Assembly: GCA_964566075.1 (NCBI GenBank)
Contig: CAZMHJ010000028.1
Span: 1 to 12,963, forward strand
Reading direction: 5' to 3'
Origin: CAZMHJ01 sp964566075
Lineage (GTDB): Bacteria; Patescibacteriota; Saccharimonadia; Saccharimonadales; CAIOMD01
DNA length: 12,963 nt
Below, in pieces: positions 12,332 through 12,963 of the stretch (position 1 is its first letter; the number at the start of each line of letters is the position of its first letter). The position numbers were made by a program, and so were the translations under genes. The notes beneath the pieces were generated by a model, which saw only the letters and a list, made by a program, of their open reading frames with translations, had not been told where the DNA came from and did no database searches.

Positions 12332-12963
12332 TTATTTGCCTAAAAGCATAAGCCAAAAGAAGAGCGCTAACAACGGTAATACGCCCGCAATATATAAGCT
12401 TGAGTCAGCTCTTTTTGTAAGTCTAAAATAGACATAAAAAGCTGCTAACGAGATTGCGAACCAGCTTACATAGTTATAGAGTGGTATTTCGCCGCCCTTC
12501 CATGACCAAAGTCCGTAAACAACCGCAAACTGCTCGAGAATTAGATCGAACATCACTACCAATATGCCTGCTAGTGCAAACTTCCACAGAGCACTCAGTT
12601 TACCAAAGCTCACAATATGCCATGCAGATAGTGTCACAATACACCATGTCAGACCGATCAGTAATGGTACTCCAAATGCTTTAAAACCAAGCAACGTGCC
12701 ATAGCTATAATTACCAAACAGCCAACCAGTATGAATACCAATTTGCTCAACTAAAAAACCACCAATAAAGACAAGCCCGAGAGCAGTAAATTTTGCCTTT
12801 TCGGATACATGCCAAACGATTAGCATCATTGCTAAAATCGCGGTGAGGATTACTGGCGTAAGTAATAGTATCCATGTCAGACCTAACTTATACCCCACTA
12901 TCCCAACGCCCAGAAAAAATGCTGTTACGCCAAGGGCGATGCGTTGTTTTGATTCATTCCAAA
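12332..12963 (-). CDS. Carotenoid biosynthesis (CruF/DUF422) family membrane protein, 5' end outside window
   Basis: Seen: the frame is open from the TAA at 12332 to the window edge with no stop, so the GTG at 12898 is not a trustworthy start and the gene is truncated at its 5' end. About 210 codons are visible. The protein is very hydrophobic, with about seven membrane segments. Family-like strings are VEQIGIHTGWLFGNYSYG, FGVPLLIGLTWCIVTLSAWH and FDLILEQFAVVYGLWSWKG...NYVSWF. The conserved Glu, Asp, Trp and Asn fit the CruF/DUF422 pattern. Known: CruF hydrates the 1',2' ends of carotenoids such as gamma-carotene or bisanhydrobacterioruberin. No other carotenoid gene is visible, and epibiotic CPR cells often lack isoprenoid pathways, so a different lipid substrate or use of host carotenoids is possible (inference). 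Confidence 0.75.
   Translation of the reverse strand, partial: WNESKQRIALGVTAFFLGVGIVGYKLGLTWILLLTPVILTAILAMMLIVWHVSEKAKFTALGLVFIGGFLVEQIGIHTGWLFGNYSYGTLLGFKAFGVPLLIGLTWCIVTLSAWHIVSFGKLSALWKFALAGILVVMFDLILEQFAVVYGLWSWKGGEIPLYNYVSWFAISLAAFYVYFRLTKRADSSLYIAGVLPLLALFFWLMLLGK

Noticed and set aside
12285..12356. N-terminal extension of the M14 protein to an ATG at 12356
   Set aside because: It overlaps the CruF-like gene by 25 nt, is read through a TGn-extended -10 promoter, and adds residues before the signal anchor with no family support.
12896..12898. GTG as start codon of the CruF-like gene
   Set aside because: The frame stays open and hydrophobic to the window edge; no Shine-Dalgarno or -10 precedes the GTG.

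Overview
The window reads as a chromosomal, housekeeping-rich stretch of a small-genome bacterium, most likely a Candidate Phyla Radiation member and probably Candidatus Saccharibacteria (TM7). This is inference. It rests on the style of SecA (an extra segment near residues 157-186 relative to the E. coli protein and no C-terminal zinc domain), on a PD-(D/E)XK nuclease of a type I associate with CPR genomes, and on compact spacing. UGA acts as a stop: serS ends in TGA and an intact RF2 is encoded. That argues against the UGA=Gly lineages (SR1/Gracilibacteria). No mobile element, CRISPR array, tRNA or rRNA was seen.

Layout. All genes but one lie on the minus strand, so transcription runs right to left. 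From the right edge: a 5'-truncated multi-spanning protein of the carotenoid biosynthesis (CruF/DUF422) family; a membrane-anchored M14 zinc carboxypeptidase with Ig-like domains; a 61-aa basic protein with its own Rho-independent terminator; rsmE (16S rRNA m3U methyltransferase); a 163-aa unknown protein; a PD-(D/E)XK nuclease; serS; hpf (ribosome hibernation factor, ATGA-coupled to serS); secA; an M16 zinc protease; prfB (RF2); and ftsE (truncated at the left edge, ftsX expected beyond it). The single plus-strand gene is an 84-aa, GC-rich orphan between prfB and ftsE. It has its own promoter and Shine-Dalgarno and is followed by a 14-bp perfect hairpin.

The hpf-secA-prfB-ftsE order resembles the block known from Firmicutes such as Bacillus, here with an M16 protease and the 84-aa orphan inserted. 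It joins ribosome hibernation, translation termination, protein export and division.

The most interesting signal is in the short gaps. Five genes (ftsE, prfB, serS, the nuclease, rsmE) have a TATAAT or TACAAT box 6-10 nt upstream of the ATG and no Shine-Dalgarno, the geometry expected of leaderless mRNAs. Genes for the small or unknown proteins and hpf instead carry clear Shine-Dalgarno sites. The window therefore seems to use two initiation modes, and the apparent operons are probably split by promoters hidden in 15-115 bp gaps.
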